Assembly: GCA_963718315.1 (NCBI GenBank)
Contig: CAVQZC010000013.1
Coordinates: 1-64,000 of the forward strand
DNA from: CAVQZC01 sp963718315
Lineage (GTDB): Bacteria; Actinomycetota; Thermoleophilia; Gaiellales; JAICJC01
Reading direction: 5' to 3'
DNA length: 64,000 bases
Positions within the stretch are counted from its first letter, which is position 1, and every line of letters begins with the position of its first letter. A program made the translations under genes and the position numbers. Positions 36,964-44,317 of the stretch are shown here, piece by piece. The notes under the pieces were generated by a model. That model worked only from the letters and a program-made list of their open reading frames with translations, did not search any database and had not been told where the DNA came from.

Positions 36964-37084
36964 CGGAGCCGAGCCTAGCAACCACAGCCGCGTCGTGCCG
37001 GTAGCCGCCGACGCCGGTACGCCCGGAGCACTGGTGGGTCTCCTCGCCGGAACGAGGTCGAAACATCAATTTTTGGAGAATCGC

Positions 37085-37113
37085 TTGCGCGCGGTCGGAA
37101 CCGACGGTATGTT
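37085..37113 (+). promoter_or_regulatory. Promoter for the 37.1-kb leader transcript
   Basis: TTGCGC (37085-37090), 17-bp spacer, TATGTT (37108-37113). The spacer contains an inverted repeat GTCGG-AA-CCGAC (37094-37105), a possible operator. The next elements downstream are a leader ORF and a terminator. Confidence 0.5.
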
Positions 37114-37121
37114 GTGCGTCG

Positions 37122-37172
37122 ATGACTGACACGATTAACACATCAATCCGGCACCCGGAGGCCCTCGACTAG
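37122..37172 (+). CDS. Putative 16-residue leader peptide
   Basis: ATG 37122 to TAG 37170-37172 encodes MTDTINTSIRHPEALD. It begins about ten bases after the -10 hexamer, so the message is almost leaderless. The end of the ORF overlaps GCCCTCG (37161-37167), which can pair with CGAGGGC at 37205-37211 at the foot of the terminator. This is the layout of a translation-controlled attenuator; the controlling signal is not evident from the residues. Confidence 0.35.
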   Translation: MTDTINTSIRHPEALD

Positions 37173-37208
37173 ACGCGGAGCGCAAGCTCATACTCACGCA
37201 CCTACGAG

Positions 37209-37235
37209 GGCGGCCGGATCACGGGCCGCCTTTTT
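37209..37235 (+). terminator. Intrinsic terminator of the leader transcript
   Basis: GGCGGCC (37209-37215) pairs with GGCCGCC (37224-37230), loop of 8, followed directly by TTTTT (37231-37235). It is a strong plus-strand intrinsic terminator. The competing pairing 37161-37167/37205-37211 would disrupt its left arm. Confidence 0.75.
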
Positions 37236-37308
37236 CGTTTCAGGCATCGAACATACCAACGGCAATCCGTTCAAACGCGGGCGGGCGTATGAGGGGAGGA
37301 GGATGGAT

Positions 37309-37434
37309 ATGAACCCAATCATCGTGACTACTACATATCGGAAGACCAGCTGGGCGTTCGCCGTCGCGATGCCGCCGCATGTCTGTCATCCCTCCGGCCA
37401 CTCCCTCGTCGCAACGCAGGTGACGCTGACCTAA
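37309..37434 (+). CDS. Short ORF (41 aa) between the attenuator and the riboswitch
   Basis: ATG 37309 (or 37303) follows GGGGAGGAGGA, a very strong ribosome binding site. It encodes MNPIIVTTTYRKTSWAFAVAM and ends after ATQVTLT. It is unlike any protein I know and codon bias is weak, so it may be a decayed gene start or a regulatory ORF. Confidence 0.3.
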   Translation: MNPIIVTTTYRKTSWAFAVAMPPHVCHPSGHSLVATQVTLT

Positions 37435-37544
37435 CGCGGTCAGCCGATAGCACCAGCAGCGAGACGAGGGCGATCCGAGAGGGTCGTCCTCAGGCGTTTC
37501 AGGAGCGGCGCGGCACCGGGCGCAAACGCCCACGAACACTGTCC

Positions 37545-37660
37545 TGTTGGTGCGGGACTCCTGATCGGTAATGGGACACCGGTGTCGGCGTGAAGCCGGC
37601 TTGTTGCCCGCGGTAGGTGCCCGGGCTACACCGCGCAGGGAGACGCGGCCAGCACCAACA
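37545..37660 (+). ncRNA. Cobalamin riboswitch
   Basis: Outer stem TGTTGGTGC (37545-37553) with GCACCAACA (37652-37660), then the conserved core GGTAATGGGACACCGGTG (37566-37583), GTGAAGCCGGC, a CCCGC segment around 37607-37611, and GCAGGGAGACGCGGCC (37634-37649), matching the consensus CAGGAGACC-type box of B12 riboswitches. It is followed by a GC-rich hairpin. At 116 nt it is short, as in the smaller B12 classes. No plus-strand gene lies directly downstream. Confidence 0.8.
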
Positions 37661-37669
37661 CTTACCCTC

Positions 37670-37703
37670 GGCAGGCGGCGGAAGGAGTCGGACGCCGCCT
37701 GCC
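37670..37703 (+). terminator. Expression-platform hairpin of the cobalamin riboswitch
   Basis: Perfect 11-bp stem (37670-37680 with 37693-37703) around the loop GAAGGAGTCGGA, ending 25 bases before the convergent gene's stop. The U-tract is weak (CTCTTACCTTTC). The loop contains AAGGAG, but no sizeable ORF follows. Confidence 0.6.
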
Positions 37704-37728
37704 GCTCTTACCTTTCAGCATGGTCACG

Positions 37729-38478
37729 CTATGAAGCAAGAAGCGCCGTAACCTCGTCGTGCAGCAGGCCGTTGGTGGCCAGCGCGCTGCTCGGGTCCCG
37801 TGGCGGGGCCCCGGCGAAGTCGGTGAACCGGCCGCCGGCTTCCTCGACGATCAGACTCGTCGCTGCGTAATCCCACACGTGCAGATACGGCCCGTCGGTC
37901 GCGACATCAAGAGCCCCCTCGGCAACCAGGCAGTGCTGCCAGAAGTCGCCGAGCCCACGGTTCGACCAGCTCCTGCGTACCACTTCGCGCCACCCCTCGG
38001 GCATGCGCCGGGCCGAGGTCGTCGAAACGGCGGCATCCTCGATCACTGCCACCGCCGAGACGTGCAGGTGCTCGCCGTCGGCGAACGCGCCGCCGCCCCG
38101 CGTGGCCCACCAGCGCCGCCGCAGCGCCGGCGCGGACGCGATGCCGAGTACGACCTCGCCCTCGCGCTGAAGCGCGAGAAGCGTTGCCCAGATCGGCACG
38201 CCTCGGATGTAGCTCGTCGTCCCGTCGATGGGATCGACGATCCACGTCGAATCGGCGCCGTCATCGCCGAACTCCTCCCCGTGAACGCCCTCATCCCGCC
38301 CGCTCTGCCCAACCAACTCGCGAAGCAGCTCTTCGACGGCCCGGTCGGCCTCCGAGACGGGCGACCGGTCGGGCTTTGTCTCGACGTGGAGGTCGCGGGC
38401 GCGGAAGCGCGCGAGGGTGATCTGGTCGGCGGCGTCGGCGAGGTGTATTCCGAACCGCAGGTCGGTCTCGAGCGTCAC
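37729..38478 (-). CDS. Inositol monophosphatase-family phosphatase
   Basis: 249 residues. The Mg-dependent phosphatase motifs are present: GEEFGDD (metal Glu), WIVDPIDGTTSYIRGVP (DPIDGT signature), and near the C-terminus WDYAATSLIVEEAGG. Substrates of this fold include inositol-1-phosphate, histidinol phosphate and PAP; assignment is open. ATG 38478 lies 57 bases from the divergent deacetylase start. Confidence 0.9.
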   Translation of the reverse strand: MTLETDLRFGIHLADAADQITLARFRARDLHVETKPDRSPVSEADRAVEELLRELVGQSGRDEGVHGEEFGDDGADSTWIVDPIDGTTSYIRGVPIWATLLALQREGEVVLGIASAPALRRRWWATRGGGAFADGEHLHVSAVAVIEDAAVSTTSARRMPEGWREVVRRSWSNRGLGDFWQHCLVAEGALDVATDGPYLHVWDYAATSLIVEEAGGRFTDFAGAPPRDPSSALATNGLLHDEVTALLAS

Positions 38479-38534
38479 CGCGCAAACCTACTCGCACCGG
38501 CCGCGGAGCGGCGGGGCTTCGGTAGGCTGGGCCG

Positions 38535-39327
38535 ATGATCCGCTGGCCCGGCGATGCGCGAGGCGCTGTTGCCTTCACGTTCGACTTCGACGCCGAGGAG
38601 GTGTGGATCGGCGACGACCCGGCCAACGCCGACCGCCCGGGCGTGCTCTCCCAGGGCACCTACGGCGCCAAGGTCGCGGTGCCGCTGATCCTCGACCTGT
38701 TGAAGCGGCACGACCTGCGCCAGACGTTCTTCGTGCCCGGTCGGGTCGCCGAGCGGTACCCGGATCGGGTGCGCGAGATCCTGGCGGCCGGCCACGAGAT
38801 CGGCCACCACGGCTACACCCACACCTCTCCGGCAACCCTCAGCCGCGAGGCGGAGGAGTCCGAGCTTGTGCGCGCGCTCGAGGTGCTGCGCGGGCTGGGC
38901 GCCGACCCGGTCGGCTACCGCTCGCCGTCATGGGAGTTCTCGCCCTCCACCATCGACCTGCTCCAGCAGCACGGCTTTCGCTACTCGTCCAACTACATGG
39001 ACGACCTCCACCCCTACCAGCATCCAGGACACGACGATCGTGGAGCTGCCGATCCAGTGGATCCTGGACGACGCCCCGCACTTCTGGTTCTCGGGCGGCG
39101 ACGACTGGACGCGCTCGATCGCGGCGCCCTCCCGGGTGCGCGAGATCTGGTGGGGAGAGCTGGACGGGATCATCGGTCTGGGCGGGGTCTGCGTCATCAC
39201 CATGCACCCGCAGGTGATCGGCCGGCCACACCGGCTGGCATTCCTGGACGAGTTCATCGCGGCGGTCAAGGGCAGGGGCGACGTCTGGATCGCCAGCTGC
39301 GCCGAGATCGCCGAGCACACCCGTTAA
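38535..39327 (+). CDS. Polysaccharide deacetylase-family protein (one frameshift)
   Basis: About 264 residues. NodB-fold motifs: AFTFDFDAEE (catalytic/metal Asp), QTFFVPGRVAERYPD, HEIGHHGYTHTSP (HxxxH metal ligands) and GYRSPSWEFS. A frame break near 39024 (YQ then IQDTTIVELP) lies after the metal motifs. No signal peptide, so probably cytoplasmic and acting on a small amide rather than cell-wall chitin, like the PuuE-type or cyclic-imide-type deacetylases. The VITMHPQVIGRPHR block near the C-terminus supports that subgroup. Confidence 0.83.
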
Positions 39328-39722
39328 CCGGCGTTGTACTCCTCGTCCGTGACGTGGTCGCCCCACACCGCGGGGGTGCCGTCGTCGCCGACCTCGAGCA
39401 TCGCGATGTGCATCATGAACCGGTCGGGAGCAGCCCCGTGCCAGTGGTCCTCGCCCGGTTCGAAGAAGACGCGGTCGCCGGGCCGGATCTCCTCGATCGG
39501 ACCGCCCCGCCTCTGCGCCCGGCCGACGCCCTCGACGACGTAGATCGTCTGGCCGTACGGATGGGTGTGCCACGCCGTGCGCGCGCCGGGCGTGAAGTGC
39601 ACTGCGCTGGCGCTCACACGCGAGCCGTCTGCCGGGGCGGCAACGGTGTCGATGTAGACGGCGCCGGTGAACCAGTCGCTGGGGCCGGCGGCGGTCTGGA
39701 TGGAGCTACGAGTGACCTGCAT
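39324..39722 (-). CDS. Cupin-domain protein
   Basis: 132 residues, a single beta-barrel cupin: ARTAWHTHPYGQTIYVVEG (metal His-His-Gln/Glu) and FEPGEDHWHGAAP (second His). Similar small cupins are often annotated as carboxymuconolactone-decarboxylase-associated or quercetin-like; function is not assigned. ATG 39722 follows GGAGGCGCCA. Ends overlap the deacetylase stop convergently by 4 bases. Confidence 0.85.
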   Translation of the reverse strand: MQVTRSSIQTAAGPSDWFTGAVYIDTVAAPADGSRVSASAVHFTPGARTAWHTHPYGQTIYVVEGVGRAQRRGGPIEEIRPGDRVFFEPGEDHWHGAAPDRFMMHIAMLEVGDDGTPAVWGDHVTDEEYNAG

Positions 39723-39854
39723 TGGCGCCTCCTGGGTAGGAGAGGAGTGTATGGCGGAGAGCGCGATGATTCGTCCTCCGCGTAGCCGTCCTACTGGCAC
39801 TCGCCGACGGGCTGGTCGACGAGCTCCACCTGTGGTGCGCCTCTCTTATATCCC

Positions 39855-39884
39855 TTGACACGTATATACGTTGTGAGGCATACT
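39855..39884 (+). promoter_or_regulatory. Promoter and ArsR-type operator
   Basis: TTGACA (39855-39860), 18-bp spacer, CATACT (39879-39884). A perfect palindrome ACGTATATACGT (39860-39871) covers the spacer just after the -35 element, where an ArsR repressor would block RNA polymerase. The start codon lies 8 bases after the -10, so the mRNA is leaderless or nearly so. Confidence 0.6.
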
Positions 39885-39891
39885 GGAGTCG

Positions 39892-40209
39892 ATGAGCGAT
39901 CTCACAGCGCTTCAGGTGTTGGGCGAGCCGCGCCGGGTAGCGATCCTTGATCTGCTCCGCGACGGCGAACGCCCGGTCGGCGACCTCGTCGGCGACCTCG
40001 GCCTCAGCCAGCCCACCGTCTCGAAGCACCTGCGGGTGCTGAAGGACGCCGGGCTGGTCGAGGCGCGGGTCGACGCCCAGCGGCGCCTGTACCGGATCCG
40101 GCCCCAGCCCCTGGCCGATCTCGACGCATGGCTGGAGCCCTACCGGCAGCTGTGGAGGACGCACCTCGACCGCCTGGAAACACACCTCGAGACGCGGAGG
40201 ACGACATGA
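39892..40209 (+). CDS. ArsR-family HTH regulator
   Basis: 105 residues: LGEPRRVAILDLLRDGERPVGDLVGDLGLSQPTVSKHLRVLKDAGLVEARVDAQRRLYRI is a winged helix of the ArsR/SmtB type. No metal-binding Cys pair is visible, so it belongs to the non-metal ArsR group that is regularly paired with SRPBCC genes. The stop overlaps the next start (ATGA). Confidence 0.93.
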   Translation: MSDLTALQVLGEPRRVAILDLLRDGERPVGDLVGDLGLSQPTVSKHLRVLKDAGLVEARVDAQRRLYRIRPQPLADLDAWLEPYRQLWRTHLDRLETHLETRRTT

Positions 40210-40727
40210 GCGACGCCACCCTTCTGACCGGCCGTACCCAGCCCGCTGTCCGGCTCGAGCGCCACCTGGCCGACCCGCCGGCCGTCGTCTGGCGGGCGCT
40301 CACCGATCGCGATCAGCTGCGAGCCTGGTTTCCCTGCGACGTCATCGTCGAGGGCGGCCGCTGGCAGGTCGGCGCAGCGCTGACGTTCCCGTTCCCGGCG
40401 GATGTCATCGACATGACGCTGACCGGCGAGGTGCTGGAGGTCGACGAGCCGCACGTTCTCGAGTACACCTGGGGTGCCGAGACGCTGCGGTTCGAGCTCG
40501 CGGCGGACGGCGACGGCACGCGGCTGACGCTGATCGACGAGCTGCCCGCCAGCGCGGCCGCTCGCAATGCCGCCGGATGGGACTCGTGCCTCGACCGGCT
40601 CCAGGGCCGCGAGCCGGCCGGCGACGCGTGGCGGTCGCGGTTCGACGTCTACTCCGCCTCATTCGGGCCTACCCTCGGCGCCCAGGAAGGACCGCCAGCG
40701 GGATACAAGGGGGGAGTGCGGAACTGA
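40206..40727 (+). CDS. SRPBCC/AHSA1-domain protein
   Basis: 173 residues, activator-of-Hsp90-type START-like fold: VRLERHLADPPAVVWRALTDRDQLRAWFPCDV and GEVLEVDEPHVLEYTWG, with WDSCLDRLQ at the C-terminus. These small cavity proteins bind hydrophobic ligands. Coupled to the ArsR gene and followed after 77 bases by a methyltransferase on the same strand; the three probably form one operon. Confidence 0.9.
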   Translation: MSDATLLTGRTQPAVRLERHLADPPAVVWRALTDRDQLRAWFPCDVIVEGGRWQVGAALTFPFPADVIDMTLTGEVLEVDEPHVLEYTWGAETLRFELAADGDGTRLTLIDELPASAAARNAAGWDSCLDRLQGREPAGDAWRSRFDVYSASFGPTLGAQEGPPAGYKGGVRN

Positions 40728-40804
40728 AGATAGGTCGAACTCCTCATGCGGGCGGCGCCGCGGCGATCGAAGCTTCGGCACAGGCAACCAGAGGAGCGAG
40801 TCCG

Positions 40805-41611
40805 ATGAACGCAACGGCGACGACCGAGCTGGCCCGGCTCAAGCAAGGTGCACGAGCAACCTGGGCGGCCGGCGACTTCCCCGAGATTGCGCGACGGCAG
40901 CTGTGGGACGTGGGACCCCGGATCGTCGCGGCGACCCGGGTATCGGCTGGAGACGACGTGCTCGATGTCGCCTGCGGCACCGGCAACGCCGCGATCCGGG
41001 CCGCCGAGGCCGGTGCCCGGGTGACCGGGGTCGACCTCACACCGGAGCTGTTCGAGGCCGGTCGGCAGGCGGCTGCCGACGCCGGGGTCGAGCTGGACTG
41101 GGTCGAGGGCGACGCCGAGGAGCTGCCCTGCGCCGACGCAAGCTTCGACGTCGTGCTCTCCACCTTCGGATGCATGTTCGCGCCCCGGCATGCGGTCGCG
41201 GCCGCCGAGATGGCGCGTGTCCTCCGCCCCGGTGGCAGGCTCGGCGTTACCGCGTGGACGCCGGACGGCGAGATGGGGACGTTCTTCAAGACGGTGGGCG
41301 CCTTCATGCCCCCTCCCCCACCCATCGCCCAACCGCCGCTGCTGTGGGGCGACGAGTCGCACGTGCGAGAGCTGTTCGCCGGCACCGGGGTCGAGCTGGA
41401 GTTCCAGCGCGAGTCGGTCGAGCCGGCGGCGTTCGCCTCGGCTGACGAGGCGTTCGAGTGGACAACGACGCGGTTCGGGCCGCTGATCATGGCCCGCCAG
41501 ATGCTCGAGGCGTCGGGTCGTTGGGACGAGCTGCGCACTGCGCTGACGCCGTTGTACCGGCAGAACGCGCCGCTCGAGTACCTGGTCATCCTGGGTCGCA
41601 GGACAGCGTGA
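40805..41611 (+). CDS. Class I SAM-dependent methyltransferase
   Basis: 268 residues from ATG 40805 after AGAGGAGCG. Motif I DVLDVACGTGNAAIRAAEAGA, VTGVDLTPELFEAGRQ, then EGDAEELPCADASFDVVLSTFGCMFAPRH and LRPGGRLGVTAWTPDG. This is the UbiE/Methyltransf_25-like group with a variable C-terminal cap. Substrate unknown. Confidence 0.87.
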   Translation: MNATATTELARLKQGARATWAAGDFPEIARRQLWDVGPRIVAATRVSAGDDVLDVACGTGNAAIRAAEAGARVTGVDLTPELFEAGRQAAADAGVELDWVEGDAEELPCADASFDVVLSTFGCMFAPRHAVAAAEMARVLRPGGRLGVTAWTPDGEMGTFFKTVGAFMPPPPPIAQPPLLWGDESHVRELFAGTGVELEFQRESVEPAAFASADEAFEWTTTRFGPLIMARQMLEASGRWDELRTALTPLYRQNAPLEYLVILGRRTA

Positions 41612-41655
41612 GCGAAGCGGCGGGCGCCGCGTTCCGGCGCCCGCCGCCCACCCGC

Positions 41656-42003
41656 CTAACGCGAGCCGTAGTACCCGCCGACCTCGTCCCGGTAGGACTG
41701 GCTGCGGTACGTGCTCTCGCCGAACTCGGGAGCGTTCTTGATCTGCTCCTTGGTCGCAGCGACGTAGATCCGCTCGTCGTCGGTATCGACGCGCTCGATC
41801 AGGCTGGCCGGGATCATGACCTTCTTGCCGAAGATCCACGGCCCGGTGTCGACGACGATGTAGCTGGCGCCGGCCTCATTCGTTGCCTCGTCCACCTTGC
41901 CGATCGACCCGTCCTGGGCCTCAACGCCAAAGCCGACGATTCTGCTCAGGTCTGGGTCGAGGATCAGATCCTCGCGCCAGGCCCACAGTGTCACGGTACT
42001 CAT
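41656..42003 (-). CDS. PRC-barrel domain protein
   Basis: 115 residues. The pattern IVGFGVEAQDGSIGKVDEATNEAGASYIVVDTGPWIFGKKVMIPASLIERVDTDDERIYV is a single PRC beta-barrel (GxxIGxV...VDTG). A C-terminal tail (ESTYRSQSYRDEVGGYYGS) is rich in Tyr and Ser. Such stand-alone PRC proteins are common in soil actinobacteria and are linked to stress responses; no catalysis expected. Confidence 0.88.
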   Translation of the reverse strand: MSTVTLWAWREDLILDPDLSRIVGFGVEAQDGSIGKVDEATNEAGASYIVVDTGPWIFGKKVMIPASLIERVDTDDERIYVAATKEQIKNAPEFGESTYRSQSYRDEVGGYYGSR

Positions 42004-42115
42004 GTAACGCCCCCTTCAGTTGGTTCAGGGCAGAACCGCTGCAGTACCCCTCGACGGCGCCGGCTAACCCGAAGGCCGCAGACGACGCCGAGCAGAATCC
42101 GGGTAGACTCGCGCG

Positions 42116-43246
42116 ATGGACTCGAACGGGGCGTTGCACAGGCTGGCGGAGGTCGAAGCCGAGGCGGTGGTCAGCCTCCAGGTCAACCTTGACCCGTCGA
42201 CCACGCCGACGCCCGCCGACATTTCCACCCGCGTCCACGCGCTCCTTGACGAGATCCGACGGCGGCAGCCGGAGAGCCTGTCGCACGACGGCGTTCAGCA
42301 GTTCCATCGGAGGGTGGAGCGAGTCGAGCAGCGGCTTGCCGACCCGACGGACATGGGACTGCCTCCCGGCCGCCGCATGGGCGCCGTCGTGTTCGCCTGG
42401 GACGAGGACCGGCTCGAGGTGTTTCCGATTTACCAGCACATCGACGACCGGGTCGCGGTTGGCCGGCGTCCCGCCCTGGCCGACGTCGCCGCGCGGGCGG
42501 CGCGGGCCGACGATCTGCTGCTCCTCGTCGGATCTCGCGAGGAGGGTCGGCTGATCCGGTTCCGCGACGGACACGCCGAGGACGTGTTCAACGATCACAC
42601 GGAGGCCGAGGCGCGGCACCATCAGGGAGGCTGGGCGCAGATGACCTTGCAGCGCTGGGTGGACAACGCCGCCTCTGGCCACCTTCGCGAGGTCGTCGAG
42701 CACCTGCAGCGCCGGCACGCGGCGCTTGGGAGGCCACCGATCCTGGTCAGCGCCGACGACAGCGCCCGGACGCTGATCGAACACGACCTGTCCAAGGAAC
42801 TGCAGGCCGCCGTGGTCGGCTGGGTCGGCAACGAGCACGACTGGGGCGCCGACCGGTTGATCGAGCAGGTCGATGCCACCCTTGCCGACCTCGACCGGAA
42901 GACCGAGGACGGTCTGCTCGACCGCTGGCGGGACCAGCAGGGCGAAAGCCGGGAGCATCCGGAGGATCGCCTGCAGTACGTCCTCGACCAGGTGTCTGAC
43001 GGCCGCGTGGAATGGCTCCTACTCCCGACCGCTCCTGACTTCCCAGTGCTCTCCTGCCCCGATTGCCGTCGCCTCTACGCGCACCCGGGGGAGTGTCCAC
43101 TGGACGGATCGTGGCTCGAGACCGACGACGGCGCGGATGCGATCGCCTGCGAGACGCTGCGCCGGGCGGGCCACGTCTGGGAGTTGCTCGACACCGATAA
43201 CACAGCCATCGGGCAGGATGGCCTGGCCGCCATCCTCCGCTACTAG
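42116..43246 (+). CDS. baeRF/VLRF1-type (eRF1-like) release-factor-related protein
   Basis: 376 residues. It has the three-part architecture of bacterial archaeo-eukaryotic release factor relatives: an N-terminal domain with VSLQVNLDPSTTPTPADISTRVHALLDE, a central domain with DDLLLLVGSREEGRLIRFRDG and a Trp/Gln-containing loop (HQGGWAQMTLQRWVD), and a C-terminal domain ending in a CPDC...ECP metal-type motif. The GGQ-like loop position reads QGGWAQ, so peptidyl-tRNA hydrolysis is possible but unproven. These proteins are implicated in ribosome rescue. Confidence 0.75.
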   Translation: MDSNGALHRLAEVEAEAVVSLQVNLDPSTTPTPADISTRVHALLDEIRRRQPESLSHDGVQQFHRRVERVEQRLADPTDMGLPPGRRMGAVVFAWDEDRLEVFPIYQHIDDRVAVGRRPALADVAARAARADDLLLLVGSREEGRLIRFRDGHAEDVFNDHTEAEARHHQGGWAQMTLQRWVDNAASGHLREVVEHLQRRHAALGRPPILVSADDSARTLIEHDLSKELQAAVVGWVGNEHDWGADRLIEQVDATLADLDRKTEDGLLDRWRDQQGESREHPEDRLQYVLDQVSDGRVEWLLLPTAPDFPVLSCPDCRRLYAHPGECPLDGSWLETDDGADAIACETLRRAGHVWELLDTDNTAIGQDGLAAILRY

Positions 43247-43254
43247 CCTGAAAC

Positions 43255-43629
43255 TCAGACTTCCGGGTCGGGCAGTTCCTGACCGCGCACCAGGTAGTCG
43301 AAGCCTTCGCGGGCCGCCCTCCACGCGTCGTCCAGCTCCTCTGTGGGGACCGGTTCGTCGGCCTGCAGCCGCCGGTTGACGTCGCGCACCTCCTCGAGGA
43401 TGCGCGGCAGCTCCTCCGTCCCCGGATTGTCGACCCCGCTCTCGGGCACACCGACCTCCCGATACATCTCGTCGAGCAGGTCGACCACACCGTCCAGCGC
43501 CTCTGCCTCGTCGTCGCCCCGCGCGTCCTTCAACTCCGACCAGCGCGTGGACCATTCCTCCAGGCTCTCGCCGGCGTCGTAGTCAAGCCCCTGCTCTGGC
43601 TCTTCCGATCCGGGTACCTGTGGATCCAT
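43255..43629 (-). CDS. Acidic hypothetical protein
   Basis: 124 residues, very acidic (about a third Asp/Glu), starting MDPQVPGSEEPEQG. It looks helical in the middle (EALDGVVDLLDEMYREVGV) and is soluble. No family recognised. It lies convergent with the baeRF-type gene and 11 bases downstream of the response regulator stop side, on the same strand. Confidence 0.6.
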   Translation of the reverse strand: MDPQVPGSEEPEQGLDYDAGESLEEWSTRWSELKDARGDDEAEALDGVVDLLDEMYREVGVPESGVDNPGTEELPRILEEVRDVNRRLQADEPVPTEELDDAWRAAREGFDYLVRGQELPDPEV

Positions 43630-43639
43630 GAGGTGCAGC

Positions 43640-44317
43640 CTACCCCGCTTCCGGCCGCTCCGAACTCGTCGTCTGCTCGGCCAGTCCCGTCTGGTAGGCG
43701 AGCACGACTGCCTGGACGCGATCGCGGAGGCCGAGCTTCTGCAGGATGTGGGTGACGTGGGTCTTGACCGTCGTCTCGCTGATGTAGAGCGTGCCGGCGA
43801 TCTCGGCGTTGGAGAGCCCGCGCGCGACCAGCCGCAACACCTCCCGCTCCCGCTCGGTGAGGTCGTCGAGCTCCTTCGGAGCCGTACGCGACGGAATCTG
43901 TGTGAACCGCTTGATCACGCGGGCAGTCACGGCCGGCGACAGCAGCGAGTCACCGCCCGCGACGACCCGGATGGCTGCCAGGAGCTGCTCGGGCGGGTCG
44001 TCCTTGAGCACGAACCCGCTGGCGCCGGCGCACAGCGCGTCGTACACGTATTCGTCGAGGTCGAAGGTCGTCAGGATCAGGATCCGGGTCGGCGAGTCGG
44101 CGGCAAGGATCCGGCGGGTCGCCTCCAGCCCGTCGAGCTCGGGCATGCGAATGTCCATCAGCACGACGCCCGGCCGGAATCGCGCTGCCTTGTCGACCGC
44201 CTCCACTCCGTTGCTCGCCTCGGCGACGACCTCGATGTCAGCCTCGCGTGACAGCAGCATCCGGAAGCCCGCGCGCACCATCGACTGATCGTCGGCCACC
44301 AGCACGCGGATGCTCAC
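43640..44317 (-). CDS. NarL/LuxR-type response regulator
   Basis: 225 residues. Receiver domain with VADDQSMVRAGFRML (acidic pocket), phospho-acceptor Asp in GVVLMDIRMPELDG and Lys in GFVLKDDPPE. The C-terminal HTH is LTEREREVLRLVARGLSNAEIAGTLYISETTVKTHVTHILQKLGL. The start overlaps the kinase stop (44314-44317), so it is translationally coupled to its cognate sensor. Confidence 0.95.
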   Translation of the reverse strand: MSIRVLVADDQSMVRAGFRMLLSREADIEVVAEASNGVEAVDKAARFRPGVVLMDIRMPELDGLEATRRILAADSPTRILILTTFDLDEYVYDALCAGASGFVLKDDPPEQLLAAIRVVAGGDSLLSPAVTARVIKRFTQIPSRTAPKELDDLTEREREVLRLVARGLSNAEIAGTLYISETTVKTHVTHILQKLGLRDRVQAVVLAYQTGLAEQTTSSERPEAG

